Assembly: GCA_038363925.1 (NCBI GenBank)
Contig: JAQQWL010000002.1
Location: 4,774,001-4,838,000, forward strand
Reading direction: 5' to 3'
Source of the DNA: Apiospora phragmitis
Lineage: Eukaryota > Ascomycota > Sordariomycetes > Amphisphaeriales > Apiosporaceae
DNA: 64,000 bases
The notes under the pieces were generated by a model. It was not told the origin of the DNA, did no database searches, and worked only from the letters and a program-made list of their open reading frames with translations. Below, piece by piece: positions 36,156 to 47,610 of the stretch; positions within the stretch are counted from its first letter, which is position 1; each line of letters starts with the position of its first letter. The position numbers and the translations under genes were made by a program.

Positions 36156-37527
36156 AAACAGCAACCTCGTGCCATAGGCGTTAGGGTTTTTCTTCGGGTG
36201 TCTACATAGCACTCGTCCTGGGCTGCGTACGGTTCTTGCATTCGCCACGTTCGATGGGAATCGAGACGTTTTCGGGCAAATCGTGGGGATTCATCATTCG
36301 GCCTGGCATGGTCTAGTGTTTTCGGACGTCTTTTCACGATGTTCACGACATGACCACTGACCCGATGAGAGAGCTAGATAGACAACGAACGGTGTATTCT
36401 CGGCATAAAAATGGATATGATGATTCCCGGAATAATATCTGCATTTCACTGTTACTTGATGACAAGTTTCGCTCCTCAAACCTCTTGTGTATGTGTCTTG
36501 TCCACTGCCTTGTGAAGTGGCCGCAACCATTTCATTGTTTCTGCGCTTCCTTGATCCCATACTGACCTGGCTGGTCTTCAGCAACCAGGCTCTACTTGAT
36601 AGTAGCAGCTTGCCTCCAATGCTCCCTGTGTTGTTTATGCCAGCCAATGATCACACTCCACGCCCACCTCCCACCCACTCTCTTGACAACCTCCAGGACA
36701 GGAGACACCAGCTACGAAAGGTCACAACTACATCTTGCTGCTCCTCGTGCTGCCAGAAGACACAGCAAGCCCATGTTATTACGTAGCCGCAGACCAACAA
36801 AGCCTACATTATATACCTTTGCGTCATCTCTTTTAAGCTGCACCTCCTTCCGTGGTACATGGCTACTTATTCCCATGGGCTGCGTGTCTACCTACCATAT
36901 CTGTTCCTCTTCACAATCATGCACAGACACAATTTCAAAATTGCATAGGTGACGGATTTTGCAAGGTAGTGTAGGACTCATGTACATTTTGGCTGGCCTT
37001 CAGCTTAAGCAGCCGGTACATAAAGACTGCGTACGTCTAGAGGGGCGACGCTCATGAATTGAAGCGCTTGAGAACAAAACACTCGATGGTTTGGTGGTAG
37101 GTCCATGCAGGGGGTGCTTTTCTAACTTGGTGTTGGGAGAAACCTCTTTGAGAGTATCTGATATCTATCCGCAAAAGACGAGAGAAGGGATACCGCAAAA
37201 GACGAGAGAAGGAATACAGCAAAAATGATAAATAGCCCTCTTTTTTATAACTTTTCAACACAAAATATGCCAACCTAGATAATGCTTCTATGTCCCATCC
37301 GGCCCCAATGCCCAAGTGATGTTGCATTAATCGTAGTCCTAGTAGGATTTGTGAGTTTTACCCGGCTATTGCCTTGGAATGAGCCCATTCCCATCTTCAA
37401 GTACATCCAGCCTTCCTCTTCGGAGACTCCTCAAAAAGGCATGTCCCTTCAGATACGTACTCCCTTCCTTTCCTCATGTGCATGTACAATCGTTTCCCAT
37501 TATCCCATATCACGAAACCCTTCTGTT
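36156..37527. other. Intergenic between converging eS6 and PRPP synthetase
   Basis: 3' regions only. The one structured element is the 24-bp tandem repeat listed separately. Confidence 0.65.
37169..37228. repeat. 24-bp tandem repeat, 2.5 copies
   Basis: Two nearly identical units (37169-37192 and 37193-37216, core GCAAAAGACGAGAGAAGG) and a half unit follow each other. They differ at one base. A noncoding minisatellite with no function suggested. Confidence 0.85.
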
Positions 37528-38873
37528 TTATACAGCCGGGGCATGGTGGAACAAGAAGCTCACACTCTCACCGTTGTGGGTACGGCGGATGGCTTCGGCG
37601 ATGGTAGGGCTGACGTCGATAACGTTGAGCTTCTTGCAGCGCTCCTGCTTGTCGCCGAGGGGCACCGTGTTGGTGACGACTACCTTGGACAGGCAGCTGT
37701 TGTTGATGATGTTGACGGCGTCGCCGCTGAGGATGCCGTGCGTCACGATGGCCACGACCTCGGCCGCACCGTTCTCCTTGACCGTCTGCGCCGCCTTGGC
37801 CAGGGTGCCGCATGTATCGGCCATGTCGTCGACCAGGATGGCCACCTTGTCCTTCACATCACCCACCAGCACCATGCGCCCCACCACGTTGGGTCGCGGG
37901 CGTTCCTTGTGGATCAGGGCAAAGCCACGGTCGAGGCGGTCGGCTATCGAGGTTGCTCTGTTGTGTTAGGTTTAGCAAGTTGAGCTCAAAGGTATTGGTG
38001 ACCTCAGGTGTATTTCTTCCCCCCCTTTTTTCTTCTCAACACTTCACCGCCATCCCGCTACATCGACCTGCGCATATAAGTCGGGAAAAGGAGAATATAT
38101 CTTACCTCTTTGCACCACCGGCATCGGGACTGACAATGACGATATCCTGGTCGGGGTAGTTTTCCCGAATCCACCGCAGCACACTGGGTTCGGCGTAGAG
38201 GTTGTCGACGGGCACGTTGAAGAAGCCCTGGATCTGGCTGGCGTGCAGGTCCATGGTGATGACGTGGTTGCAGCCGGCGGTCTGCAGCATGTTGGCGATG
38301 AGCTTGGCGCTGATGGGGGCGCGGCTCTTGTCCTTCTTGTCCTGGCGGGCGTAGGGGAAGTTGGGGATGACGGCGGTGATGCGACGGGCCGAGGCGGTGC
38401 GGCAGGCGTGAATCATGATGAGCAGCTCCATGAGGCCGTCATTGATGTTGTTGGGGGCCGTGGACTGCAGAATGAAGACATCTTCGTCGCGCACGGATTC
38501 TCCGACCGTTACCGAGGTTTCTTGGTTGGAGTAGTTGAGGGACATAGTCTTTGCGATCTCGATGCCCAGCCTAGAATGCGGGCGGTTTTGTTAGCATTTT
38601 TTGTTGCTTGCTTTCGCTGCTCGGTCGTTCTCGTGCTCGCTGTGCTTCTCGGCTTCATCGTCTTCTCCATAATTGCTCGATGCTCTTGGCATCGCGAAGC
38701 TGCATTTTCCAATGATTTGCGTAACAGGTACTGTACTGCGTGGGGCATCCCGACAGAAGATAGAAAAGGATGAAGACTTGGAGGATCGGTTCGTACCTGT
38801 CTGCAACACTCTTTGCCAGACTCGGGTGGCTGTTGCCCGTGAGCAACTTGATTTCGTTGGCCATGTCGCCCAT
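37528..38873 (-). CDS. prs: Ribose-phosphate pyrophosphokinase (PRPP synthetase)
   Basis: Makes phosphoribosyl pyrophosphate from ribose 5-phosphate and ATP, the precursor for purines, pyrimidines, His and Trp. 323 residues, normal length. Exons on the minus strand are 38797-38873, 38106-38570 and 37528-37957; both introns split Arg codons in phase. It begins [16 protein letters not shown] in a good initiation context (CACCATGG); the second ATG at 38864 is an alternative. Visible motifs are the ATP-binding [15 protein letters not shown] loop, the metal-binding [20 protein letters not shown], and the PRPP-binding [19 protein letters not shown]. Fungi carry several paralogues that work as hetero-oligomers. 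The absence of long insertions suggests the yeast Prs2/3/4 type, but the exact orthologue is not resolved. Confidence 0.95.
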
Positions 38874-40228
38874 GGTGACCAAAAGAGGAAGAAATTCCAA
38901 AGAGATTGGCGGCTACAGGCAAATAAAAAGTAGCTTCGCCTTCGTCGGACCGTTCCTTGCTTTTTTTCGCCTCGCTTTTTTTCTTTCTTTCCTGTAACCC
39001 TTCGGGTTTAATGTACCAACGCAGTGCAACGGTTCTAATGTCGTCGCACGCCCAATCAGATGTTGCTGTGGGGGTTTGTCTCGTTTCTGTATAGTAAGCA
39101 GGTCAGTTGGAAGAACCAGTGGGAAAGAGCCCTCGTGCGCCGATGGTTGGACGAACTGCGGGACAAAAGAAGGAACTGACGACGGTTGCGACTTCAATGC
39201 GATGCAGTCGAGCTGAAAAAGGAGTAACAAGTAAGTATATACTCTTCAACTCAATGACTTGCTCGAGCCAATAAGGCAATCAATCAATTAAATCACAAGC
39301 CAGATGGATATACGTACGTACGGGCAACTTCTGTTTCTCCCTCTTTTTTTCTGGCTCTTGGGGACTACTACACTAGTGCGGTTTGGAGGGGCAGCACAAG
39401 ATGTGACAAGCGATGACGGAACAGGGAGCCTGCTGCAGCCAAAAAGTAAGACAGCTTTCCTTCCGGATGGAGGTAGCAATGCTTCTTCGTATCTTGGCAA
39501 AGCAGAGAAAGAGAAGATGATGGGTTTGCTATTGTCGAAGTGCCAGCAGCTCAGAGCTGTCACGGAAGCTCCTTTGTCAAAGAAAATCCAGGATTCGTCT
39601 TGTCATGATGAATGCAATAAACTTCCTCAAGACACAAGAATGGACGAAAAGTTTGCCGGCATGGTCTTTTTTCACTCTGCTCTTTCTGCCCTCCGCCCTG
39701 GCCTGGTCCGTCCGTACCCTGACTAAGACAAGCCTTACTGTGGGGGGAAGGTGGGGTGCTTTGCAATTGAGTTGGACTGCTGGTTCGGTCTTGGAGAAGA
39801 AGGTTCTCGGCCTTGGCCAGTTCGGCATCATCACTTGACATGGAACGAAGTAGGAAATCTCAGATCTCAGTCAGGCCAGGCATGAGTAAATACTCAGATA
39901 TACGTCGGTCGTATGGAGTTGGCTTTGATTCCTGACTGCGCCATTGACATTCCTTTGTCTTCCCGCCAGTCCAGGTACGCCGACACCAAAAGCTACCTAA
40001 CTCCTTTGAATACATACTGCCGCCGTCCGTACTGGCCAGTCCGCATTGAGCTGAAGCACATCACTTGTCCCCTTTCCAGCCCACCAAAACGGCCGCTTGC
40101 TATTCTATATTCATTGATGCGTGGTTGAGCATCAATATAACATGTATCGAGGACCAAAATGAGAACCGTTGCGAATAAAGATGCTTACTCTTCTGCGCTT
40201 CAGTGCCATCTACGTACGCGTGATGTCA
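38874..40228. other. Intergenic: PRPP synthetase upstream region
   Basis: Holds the promoter of the PRPP synthetase gene and the 3' region of the GFA gene. A 140-codon frame at 39304-39726 with a hydrophobic N-terminus is the longest, and I do not support it as a gene. Confidence 0.55.
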
Positions 40229-40803
40229 TTATTGAATTGCTGGCTGGTCTCGCGTATGTTTTCCAGTCTTGCCGTGAGCCCATTCCGGCAAGTTTCTGGT
40301 GAAGATATGGCCGATAGCTGTGTCTCCAGACCCCCCTCCATGACGGGTGCCTTGACGTAGCAATGGCCGTCTTCGTCCTGCGAGAAGATGGCACTGCCAC
40401 AGCGTCCACAGAACCGGCGCCACACAGACTTGCCCGAATCTGTATCTTTGTCTGTTTGCGTTACGACGTGTCAGTATCGGGTCGGTATGAGAGGAAGCAG
40501 GAAGCGAGGAAGAGAGAGAGAGAGGGAGAAGGAGAGAGAGACGGGAGGAGTAGTCCAGCTGGCGGAGTGCGATGATGAATGGGAGCAGCAGCAACACACA
40601 CCTTCGTATGTCTTGAGGTTGTCAAGTCCTTTGGTGACCGTAACAGCGTCCTTCAGGTACACCAAGTTCACGGAGTAGGCAGAACCACCACAGATCTGGC
40701 AGTTCTTGCAGCTGCATGCCACCGATGCTGTGAAGTCGCCCTCGGCCTTGACCTCAATCGTTCCGCAAAGACACTTGCCGTGGGTAACCTTAGAAGAGGC
40801 CAT
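40229..40803 (-). CDS. GFA / CENP-V family zinc-binding protein
   Basis: A small protein (about 141 residues) of the glutathione-dependent formaldehyde-activating/CENP-V fold; fungal members mostly lack a known substrate. All zinc-ligand motifs are present: CLCG near residue 11, CSCKNCQICGGSAY near 31, and FCGRCGSAIFS in exon 2. Exon 1 is 40602-40803. The intron 40452-40601 (donor GTGTGT) restores the typical DxDTDSGK segment. A C6 run on + (40331-40336) is one base short. Adding it gives a family-like C-terminus (DTAIGHIFTRNLPEWAHGK) and a stop at 40229; without it the frame ends at 40210 with no family resemblance. Assignment to the fold is firm, the function is not. Confidence 0.85.
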
Positions 40804-42271
40804 TGTTGCGGATGTTGAGTTGCGAGAAGGCGGGGGTGAGATGCGGGAGGTGGGAGAGTTGGGTTGGTGAGTTTGCTACAGTCGGAGCTCCGACTTGCAG
40901 ATGGAGAAATCACTCGAGTCAAATCGGTCAATATGAATAAGGGCCTCGGGTCAGTGCTCCCATCGGGAAGGAACTCCCTTGCATGAACTTTCAAGTATGA
41001 CAACATACCTACATGTAGGTTAAGTGTATTCGGATCTGGGCAGGATTGGGGCTTAAAGCCGATGACTTCGGCTTGGCTATTCCCGGATTACAGGGCAACG
41101 TGCCGCCAATCGTAAAATTGATACATGGTAAGGATGATGACGGTGCACTTTCTCTGGTAGTAGTAACACAGCATTTCTATCAAACCCATGAGTCTGATTC
41201 ACAGTGCGTTACCCAAAGCCGGAAGCAGCCAATATGACACTGCGCATGACTAGTACAAAGTGTGCTAGGTAACGGTGGGTTGAACCGTAATAGTAGAGTT
41301 GCGAACTTTAATCTATACAAGTACTATATTCAGTCATGTGTATAGGATGACAAAGATAGACGTATCAGGACAGGAATCAATATGAGTGCTGAGCAGACGT
41401 AACGACCAACGAGCAACTCAATAAGTACGGACATCCCACTTCATATATCCCCCCACACATATAAATGGGGAAGCCCAGATCTTGACGATCCTGTTTCGAT
41501 TTTGTTTCATGAATTGAAAAGCCCATATTGGCTGGCCATGGAAACATTCTCAAAGTCATCCTAGAGAATGGACATACATAGTTGGTAGTTTCGTACGAGA
41601 AATGATTCTTCATACTGGACTCCTGATTTCTATATCTGACAAGCTCCTGGATGAGCCCACGCACGTATATCTGCTGACTAACGCGCTTACATGTTGGACT
41701 AGATAGATCTAGACTAAGATGGACATGACACCGAGTCACTGGCCCGGGAACGCCGGAAACGCCAAGCTCAGGGGGTTTGCGACACAGCCGCACCGAGTGC
41801 CGAACTGAAGTCCAGACGAAAGGATGCAGAAAGTGACGATTGATCTTACAAAGTGTACTGCTGAGCTGTCAACCACTACATAACTACTTACCCTCCACAG
41901 GGATAACCCACTGTTTTGTTGAAAGGTGGTGGTCTGGACAGGTTTCGCATCCTTGTATCGAGACTGCCACCTCCGGAAACAGACTAGCCGATACATGGTG
42001 TGACGCCGATACCACCCCCTTTCCAACCTGGAATCCACCTGATTGGCCCGACAGTATACAAGCCCCCGGCAGGAACTAAGGATAGGGCTTATCTGCCGGT
42101 AGAGTGACTGAAAGGACAGTCTGTTTTATTACTTCATATTAAAAGATCAAGTGACACGACGAGTGCCACATTACTGCTTTCGTTCTGTCACTATCACCGA
42201 ACAACTCCGCGCATACCGACCAGGGGCGGTCACACACTCATACACACACGCACACACACGTATAAACAACC
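40804..42271. other. Intergenic: divergent upstream region of GFA and P450 genes
   Basis: About 1.5 kb between two head-to-head genes. No gene seen. A CA-rich simple repeat (42232-42260) lies directly before the P450 start. Confidence 0.6.
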
Positions 42272-44325
42272 ATGGTCAACATTCTCGTCCTTGGCAGCGC
42301 GCTAGCCGCCGCGACGCTGCTCTATGGCGCGGCCGGCCTCTACGCCAACTACGGCAAGGTGCGGCGGACGGGCCTCCCCGTCATCGTCAGCCCCTTCTAC
42401 ACCTTCAACCCGCTCTGGATCATCGCGCAGTCCTGGCTCGCGCCCCGGGCCTGGTTCCTGCCGCTCTGCCGGCTGCTGCCCGAGCCCTTCTCCCTCTTCA
42501 CCCGCGTCATCCTGATGGACTGGCCCAAGGAGGACGGCTGCGCGCTGCACGCCAAGTTCGGCCCGGCCTTCTGGGTCATCAGCCCGGGCACCATCCAGCT
42601 CATGTGCGCCGACCCGGTGGCGAATGAGGAAATCATATCGAAGTACAAAGTCTGGCCGAAGCCACCGGAGCATGTCGGCAAGTACTCTCCCTCCTTATAC
42701 GACCCCTGAAATAGAGTACTAACCTCATAACAGCTGCGTTGGGAATGTATGGACCTAATGTCCTCACGGTCAGTATTCAACCCCTTGTTTTGTATCAAGG
42801 GAAATAAAACAGCTGTAACTCTTTTCTAGGTGGAGGGCGAAGACTGGACGCGTCACAAACGCATCATCGGCCCCTGCTTCAACGAGCGCACCAGCGTGCT
42901 GGTCTGGGAGGAGACGATGCGCCAAGTCCAGGAGATGCTGGACAAGAAGGTCTTCGCCGACCCGGACCACACGCACCGGACCCTGTGCGACGACAGCCGG
43001 ACCATCGCGCTGCACGCCTTCATGGGCGTGGGTCTGGGGGCTCCTCAGGACTTCTCCACGGGCGCGCGCCAGAAGAGCGACGGGCGCCGGTTCTCGTTCC
43101 GGGACTCCCTGACCTCGGTGCTGCACGAGCTGGTCGTGACCACGGTGGCCAGCCAGCTGCCGCCGGCCGTCTTGCGGCTGCTGCCCAGGTACATCAGCGA
43201 GAAGAAGGTCGCGTTCGACGAGGCGGGCTTGTATATCAACGACCTGGTCCGGGCGCAGCAGGAAATGGACGACGGCTCAGGGGCAAGGGCATCATCTGGT
43301 GCCTCCTTATCGGAGAAGAAGAAACCCAGCACCTTCCTCTCGACGCTCGTCTCCAACGCCCGCGACGACGCCAACACGACGACAGAAGAGTCGTCGTCTG
43401 GTAGCAGCGCGGGAGGAGGTCGCAAGAAGGGCTTCTCCAAGCAGGACCTGATGGGCAACATGTTCGTCATGAGCTTCGCGGGCCACGACACGACGGCCTC
43501 GTCGCTCGCCTTCACGATCGCCATGCTGGCGACGCGGCCCGACTACCAGCGGTGGATCCAGGCGGAGACCGACCAGGTCCTTGCGACGGGGGTCGACCGC
43601 GGCGACTACAAGACCATCTTCCCCAGGCTGAAGCGGTGCCAGGCCCTCCTGTTCGAGACGCTGCGGCTGTACCACCCAGCGCTGCTGGTGACGCGGCAGA
43701 CGGCCGTGCCGAACCGGCTCGACGTTGCACTCTCTAGAGACAATGGGCAACAGCAGAAAACGGCGATACAGGTCCCTGCGGGGACGTTGGTTCATGCGAA
43801 CCTCCACGCTACCTACCTGGACCCCGAGCTCTGGGGCCCGGACTGCGAGGAGTGGAAGCCGGAGCGCTTCATTATCCCGGCTGGCACCGAGAAGCCCGGG
43901 TGGCCGGAGTACAGGCCCGAGCCGGCAGGACAGACGGCGGAGAAGCTGGTGGCGCCGCCGCTTGCGCTGAGTTCTTTCTGGTCCATGGGGCCGCGCATCT
44001 GTCTGGGGATGAAGTTCTCACAGGTAAGACAGTCACATCACGGGCAACCTTGCTTTATTGAAAGTTTGAAGACGGTATACTGATTTGTTTACTCGCTACC
44101 TAGGTTGAATTCACAGTGGCCATGTTCACGGCCTTCTCGCAAGCCAGCGTAGAGCCCGTGCCGAGACCCGAAGTGCTCGCCAGGACGAGCTCGGCAGAGG
44201 CGGCGGTCCAGGAGGCTCGGGTCGAGCTGAAGGCGGTACTGGATAGGTCCGGTTTTGGCACCACGGGGCCGCTGCTGCATATTACGGAACCGGAGAAGAT
44301 CGTGCTGCGGTGGTACAGGAGGTGA
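42272..44325 (+). CDS. Cytochrome P450 monooxygenase
   Basis: A membrane-anchored haem monooxygenase, 618 residues; the substrate is unknown. An N-terminal hydrophobic anchor (residues 3-24) precedes the catalytic domain. Motifs in order: EGEDWTRHKRI (C-helix region), the oxygen-activating AGHDTTAS, the ETLR of the K-helix, KPERF, and the haem loop FWSMGPRICLGM with the Cys ligand near residue 537. It is longer than the usual 500-530 because of a Ser/Lys/Gly-rich insert near residues 290-345. Exons: 42272-42677, 42734-42768, 42830-44023 and 44104-44325. The first intron begins GC rather than GT (GCAAGT); only this choice keeps the frame. No other biosynthetic enzyme is adjacent, so this does not look like part of a cluster. 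Confidence 0.92.
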
Positions 44326-44835
44326 CGACTCATCAACCTGAATTTGGAACGATAAGATAGGGGATAGACAAAAGAATACTATAATCATATGCGACAGATT
44401 GAATTACACTCTAGTAATAACGGTTGTCACTAATCAAAATATGATTTCTAATTTGGGAGTGTTACACTATCTACCGTACTCATCGAGGTTGAAGACATGA
44501 CTTCATGAGAAACCCCGCGGACAACAAAGGGGTTGATTGGAACAGTTGATACAGATAGCACGTAAGTACAGGACAGATCATGTTTATGTCTCAAGTATGC
44601 TAGGTTTCATTGAGTTCAACAGCTGGCGGTCCCTTAGTTGAGCCACGCATGCCAGGGGTTTCAACATTGCTGGTTCCGGTATGTCTACTAACCCTCTCTG
44701 GTCAGAGACAAAGAAACAACCTGCTAGCCCCCACTTTCTAGACAAACGAAGCCCATCCATTACATATTTATGAACAAGCCAAGCTCAATTGAGTGCTGTG
44801 ATCCTATCCCTGATGTAGGAAACGACAAAGTCATC
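44326..44835. other. Intergenic, upstream of the membrane protein gene
   Basis: The P450 3' region and the leader of the next gene. The frame of the next gene is open back to an ATG at 44770, an alternative start. Nothing else seen. Confidence 0.55.
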
Positions 44836-47291
44836 ATGTCGAGATACAACAGCTATAGCCATCAGGGGCCGCCGTGGGCGGGACCCAGTCGCTCACCTTT
44901 CGTAGCAGACGAAGAAGAAGATGGCGACTACACATCGTATACAGAAGACAATAGCACATCGGCCTATCTAGCACCACCTCAGCAGAGTAACGAACATTTG
45001 CGGCGCCGCTCCAACCAAGTCTCGAATAAAGGTTTCGCGGACTTGAACTACCGCGCGCCCCCGTTGGCCGAAAAACGCCACTTTTCTACTTCCACCTCAC
45101 CCAAATCCGTCCGGTTCTCCGATCGAGACGATAACAGCAACATCAACACTTCCTCTATCCCTGCAACCTCCGTCGACAGCGACCCCCCTACCCATGCCCG
45201 CCAGCGTTCCAATGGGAGTCACTCCAGCGTCAGCAGCATCGCATCCGAGTCCCTGCGCCGGGTCTCACAGACTGCCGAAGTTGTGACTACACACGTCGAC
45301 ACAGCGGTGACGCTCTGGACCCGCTCCGCCCAACAGTACGGCCCGGTCCTCTTGTGGTGGCTCGCCGTCGGCGCCACGCTGCTGTTCGCGCTGCAACAGG
45401 CCCCGAGTATCGCGACCGAGTCCGGGGGGTTCAGGGCATTTTTGCAAGGCGGCGTCGAGGCCTGGAACCGGGGCCAGCGCAAGGGCGCGCTGAACCGGGA
45501 CGTCGCGTTCAACATCACGGAGCAGTTTGGGCGCGGCGGCGGGGTCGCGTTCGAGGTGGGCGCTTGGCGGGTCTACGAGGAGTTGCTGCGCGACACCGAG
45601 ATGGAGACGTGGTTCGACCAGGCGCGTGCGGTCGATGATGTTATTTCGGCGCTTTGGACGGGGCTGCCGCCGGTTTCGGGGGTTGTGGTTCCCGAGACCA
45701 AGGGGGTTGCGCAGAATAATACGAACAACAACAACAACACCGAAGGCATCGTGTATCAGCCCATCACGGTCACAGTCACGTTCCCCGGAGGAGGTGGCCG
45801 AACGGGAGCGGGTGAGGGGAAAGAGAACAAAAAGACAGAAGGGACCACCACTGAGAAGATGGATGACGATAAAAACCAAGACGAGAACACCAAGGTGGTC
45901 ATGCGCCGCCTCAAGATGCGCAGCGCCATCGACATGCGCTCCACCATGCGCAAGCGCGCCGAGGCGTACTTCGAGAATTTCCTCGCGGGCCGCGCCGTCG
46001 CGATCGGGCGGGCTTTGGCTGAGGCGCGGCGGTTCGGGGAGCTGGTCGAGTCGCACGTCGTTGCCCCGAGCAGCGGCGACAAGTCGGCTCCCGTGTCGAA
46101 ACTGATCGGGCCCGAATTCCACGCCGACGTGGCCACCAAGTTCCGATTTGAGCCAGCAGTGTCCGGCAAGAAAGGAATGTTGTGGAAGAACAAATTCCCC
46201 GAAGTACGGGTGCTGAACCGCACCAACTACATCCTGACCTACTCGGGCCTCCATCTCGTGAACCGCCTCCTCGAGGTGCACCAGACGCTCTAAGCCGCGA
46301 CCAGACCGGAGCCTGCCGACCTGCCCGCCGACCTGAAAGGCCAAGCCGCCTCCCTCTTCGCGCACGCCGAGCCCAACACACTAAGCGCCCTCGCGGACCT
46401 GCGGCGCGCCGAACAGGCCGAGCTCGCGTTCCTCGACGACCTGCTCGCGCAGAGCGCGCACAGCCCCGCCCTCGCGGCCCAGGGGCGGCTGAAGAAGAAG
46501 GGGGTGGGCCACGCCACGCAGGCGCTGGAGACGCTACTAGAAAAGATGGCGGGGCTGGAGCGGCGGCTGCAGAGCGCGCACCACCACCTGCTGTGGGTCG
46601 CCGAGCGGTTCGAGGCGCAGGTCGCCGTCGAGACGGGCGAGGACTTCCGGCCCGAGAGGTCGACGGGGGCGGGCACTCGGGGTGGCCGGTCGTGGTCGAG
46701 GAGGTGCATCGGCCAGATATTTACTACGGGGCTGTGCGGTGGTGCCAGTCGGGGCGGGAGCTGGTCGAGAGCTGGGGGAGCGCTGTGGAGGAGTTGGCGG
46801 ACGCGAAGTGGCTGGTGGAGGAGCAGGGGCGCGAGCTTGTGCGTCAAAGGAGGGGGCGTGACGGTGGTACGGATACGATTGAGGCGGAGGTATGGGAGTG
46901 GAGGGGGGACAATTGTGCGGGTGCGTCGTGTTATGGGAATATTGTTGCCAACAGACCGGCTGCCATCGGCGGGAAGAAAGAGGAGAAGAAGAAGTTGAAA
47001 GGCTGGTTTTGGAAGAAGGGCGATGGAGAAAAGGAGCAGACCAGTACGAAAGAAGAGGGAGAAGAAGAAGCGGTGCAGACCGAGCAGAAGCCCCTTTCCG
47101 GCTCTAAAGAGGATAAGTTCGAGAAGAAGAAGGGCGACGATGTCTTTGATGACACCCCGGTGGGGAGGGCTTTGCGCGAAAGAAAGTGCTGTGGTTACAG
47201 CGCGCACAATGAGTGGGCGGACCTGCTCATGTACGGGGACAAGCAGTTCACGTATCAGGATCTGTACAGCGGTGAGCGGAAGTGGGATTGA
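44836..47291 (+). CDS. Unrecognised single-pass membrane protein, about 818 aa
   Basis: I do not recognise the family. The N-terminal 165 residues are Ser/Asn-rich and disordered (MSRYNSYSHQGPPW). One strong hydrophobic segment follows (YGPVLLWWLAVGATLLFAL, about residues 170-190). The rest is largely helical and charged, with a Lys/Glu-rich stretch near the end and a conserved-looking C-terminus (CCGYSAHNEWADLLMYGDK). The frame is interrupted by a TAA at 46291-46293 and by a G5 run one base short at 46665-46669. Both sides share the same composition and helical pattern, so I read it as one gene. If the TAA is real, the product would stop at residue 485. The start at 44836 has a better context than 44770. 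Central GC content is much higher than in the flanks. Confidence 0.6.
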
Positions 47292-47610
47292 TATAGATCG
47301 GGTTCAGATCGTAGTTGATTCATGGCTATGTATCTATTAACTGGCAACCAGGGGAACCAAGACCAATGAAGGTTCCATGGCGAAGAAGAGAGAGAGATTG
47401 TGTGTTCGTTTGGTTTCTCTCAGCTCAAGGAACTAACCAGTTGTTGATTTCATCTTCGTCCATTGAGATTATCCATGTGTGAAAAGGGGGGAAATGAGCC
47501 ATTGATATCGTCTGGCCATCCATCTGCAATAATAACCTGGGGTAATACCACTCTCATCTGAGGAGGCTGTGTTCCCATTCGCTGGAACCATTCATCCTGA
47601 TATCTTGCAC
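47292..47610. other. Intergenic between converging genes
   Basis: About 320 bp of 3' regions; nothing notable. Confidence 0.7.

Noticed and set aside
39304..39726. 140-codon frame with a hydrophobic N-terminus
   Set aside because: It lies in the upstream region of the PRPP synthetase gene. The hydrophobic start alone is weak evidence, and no Cys pattern or domain follows.
45265..46365. 366-codon minus-strand frame inside the membrane protein gene
   Set aside because: Arg/Gly/Ala-rich shadow of GC-rich coding DNA.
42272..47291. Secondary-metabolite gene cluster around the P450
   Set aside because: No synthase, transferase, transporter or cluster regulator is adjacent; the neighbours are a GFA protein, an unknown membrane protein and housekeeping genes.
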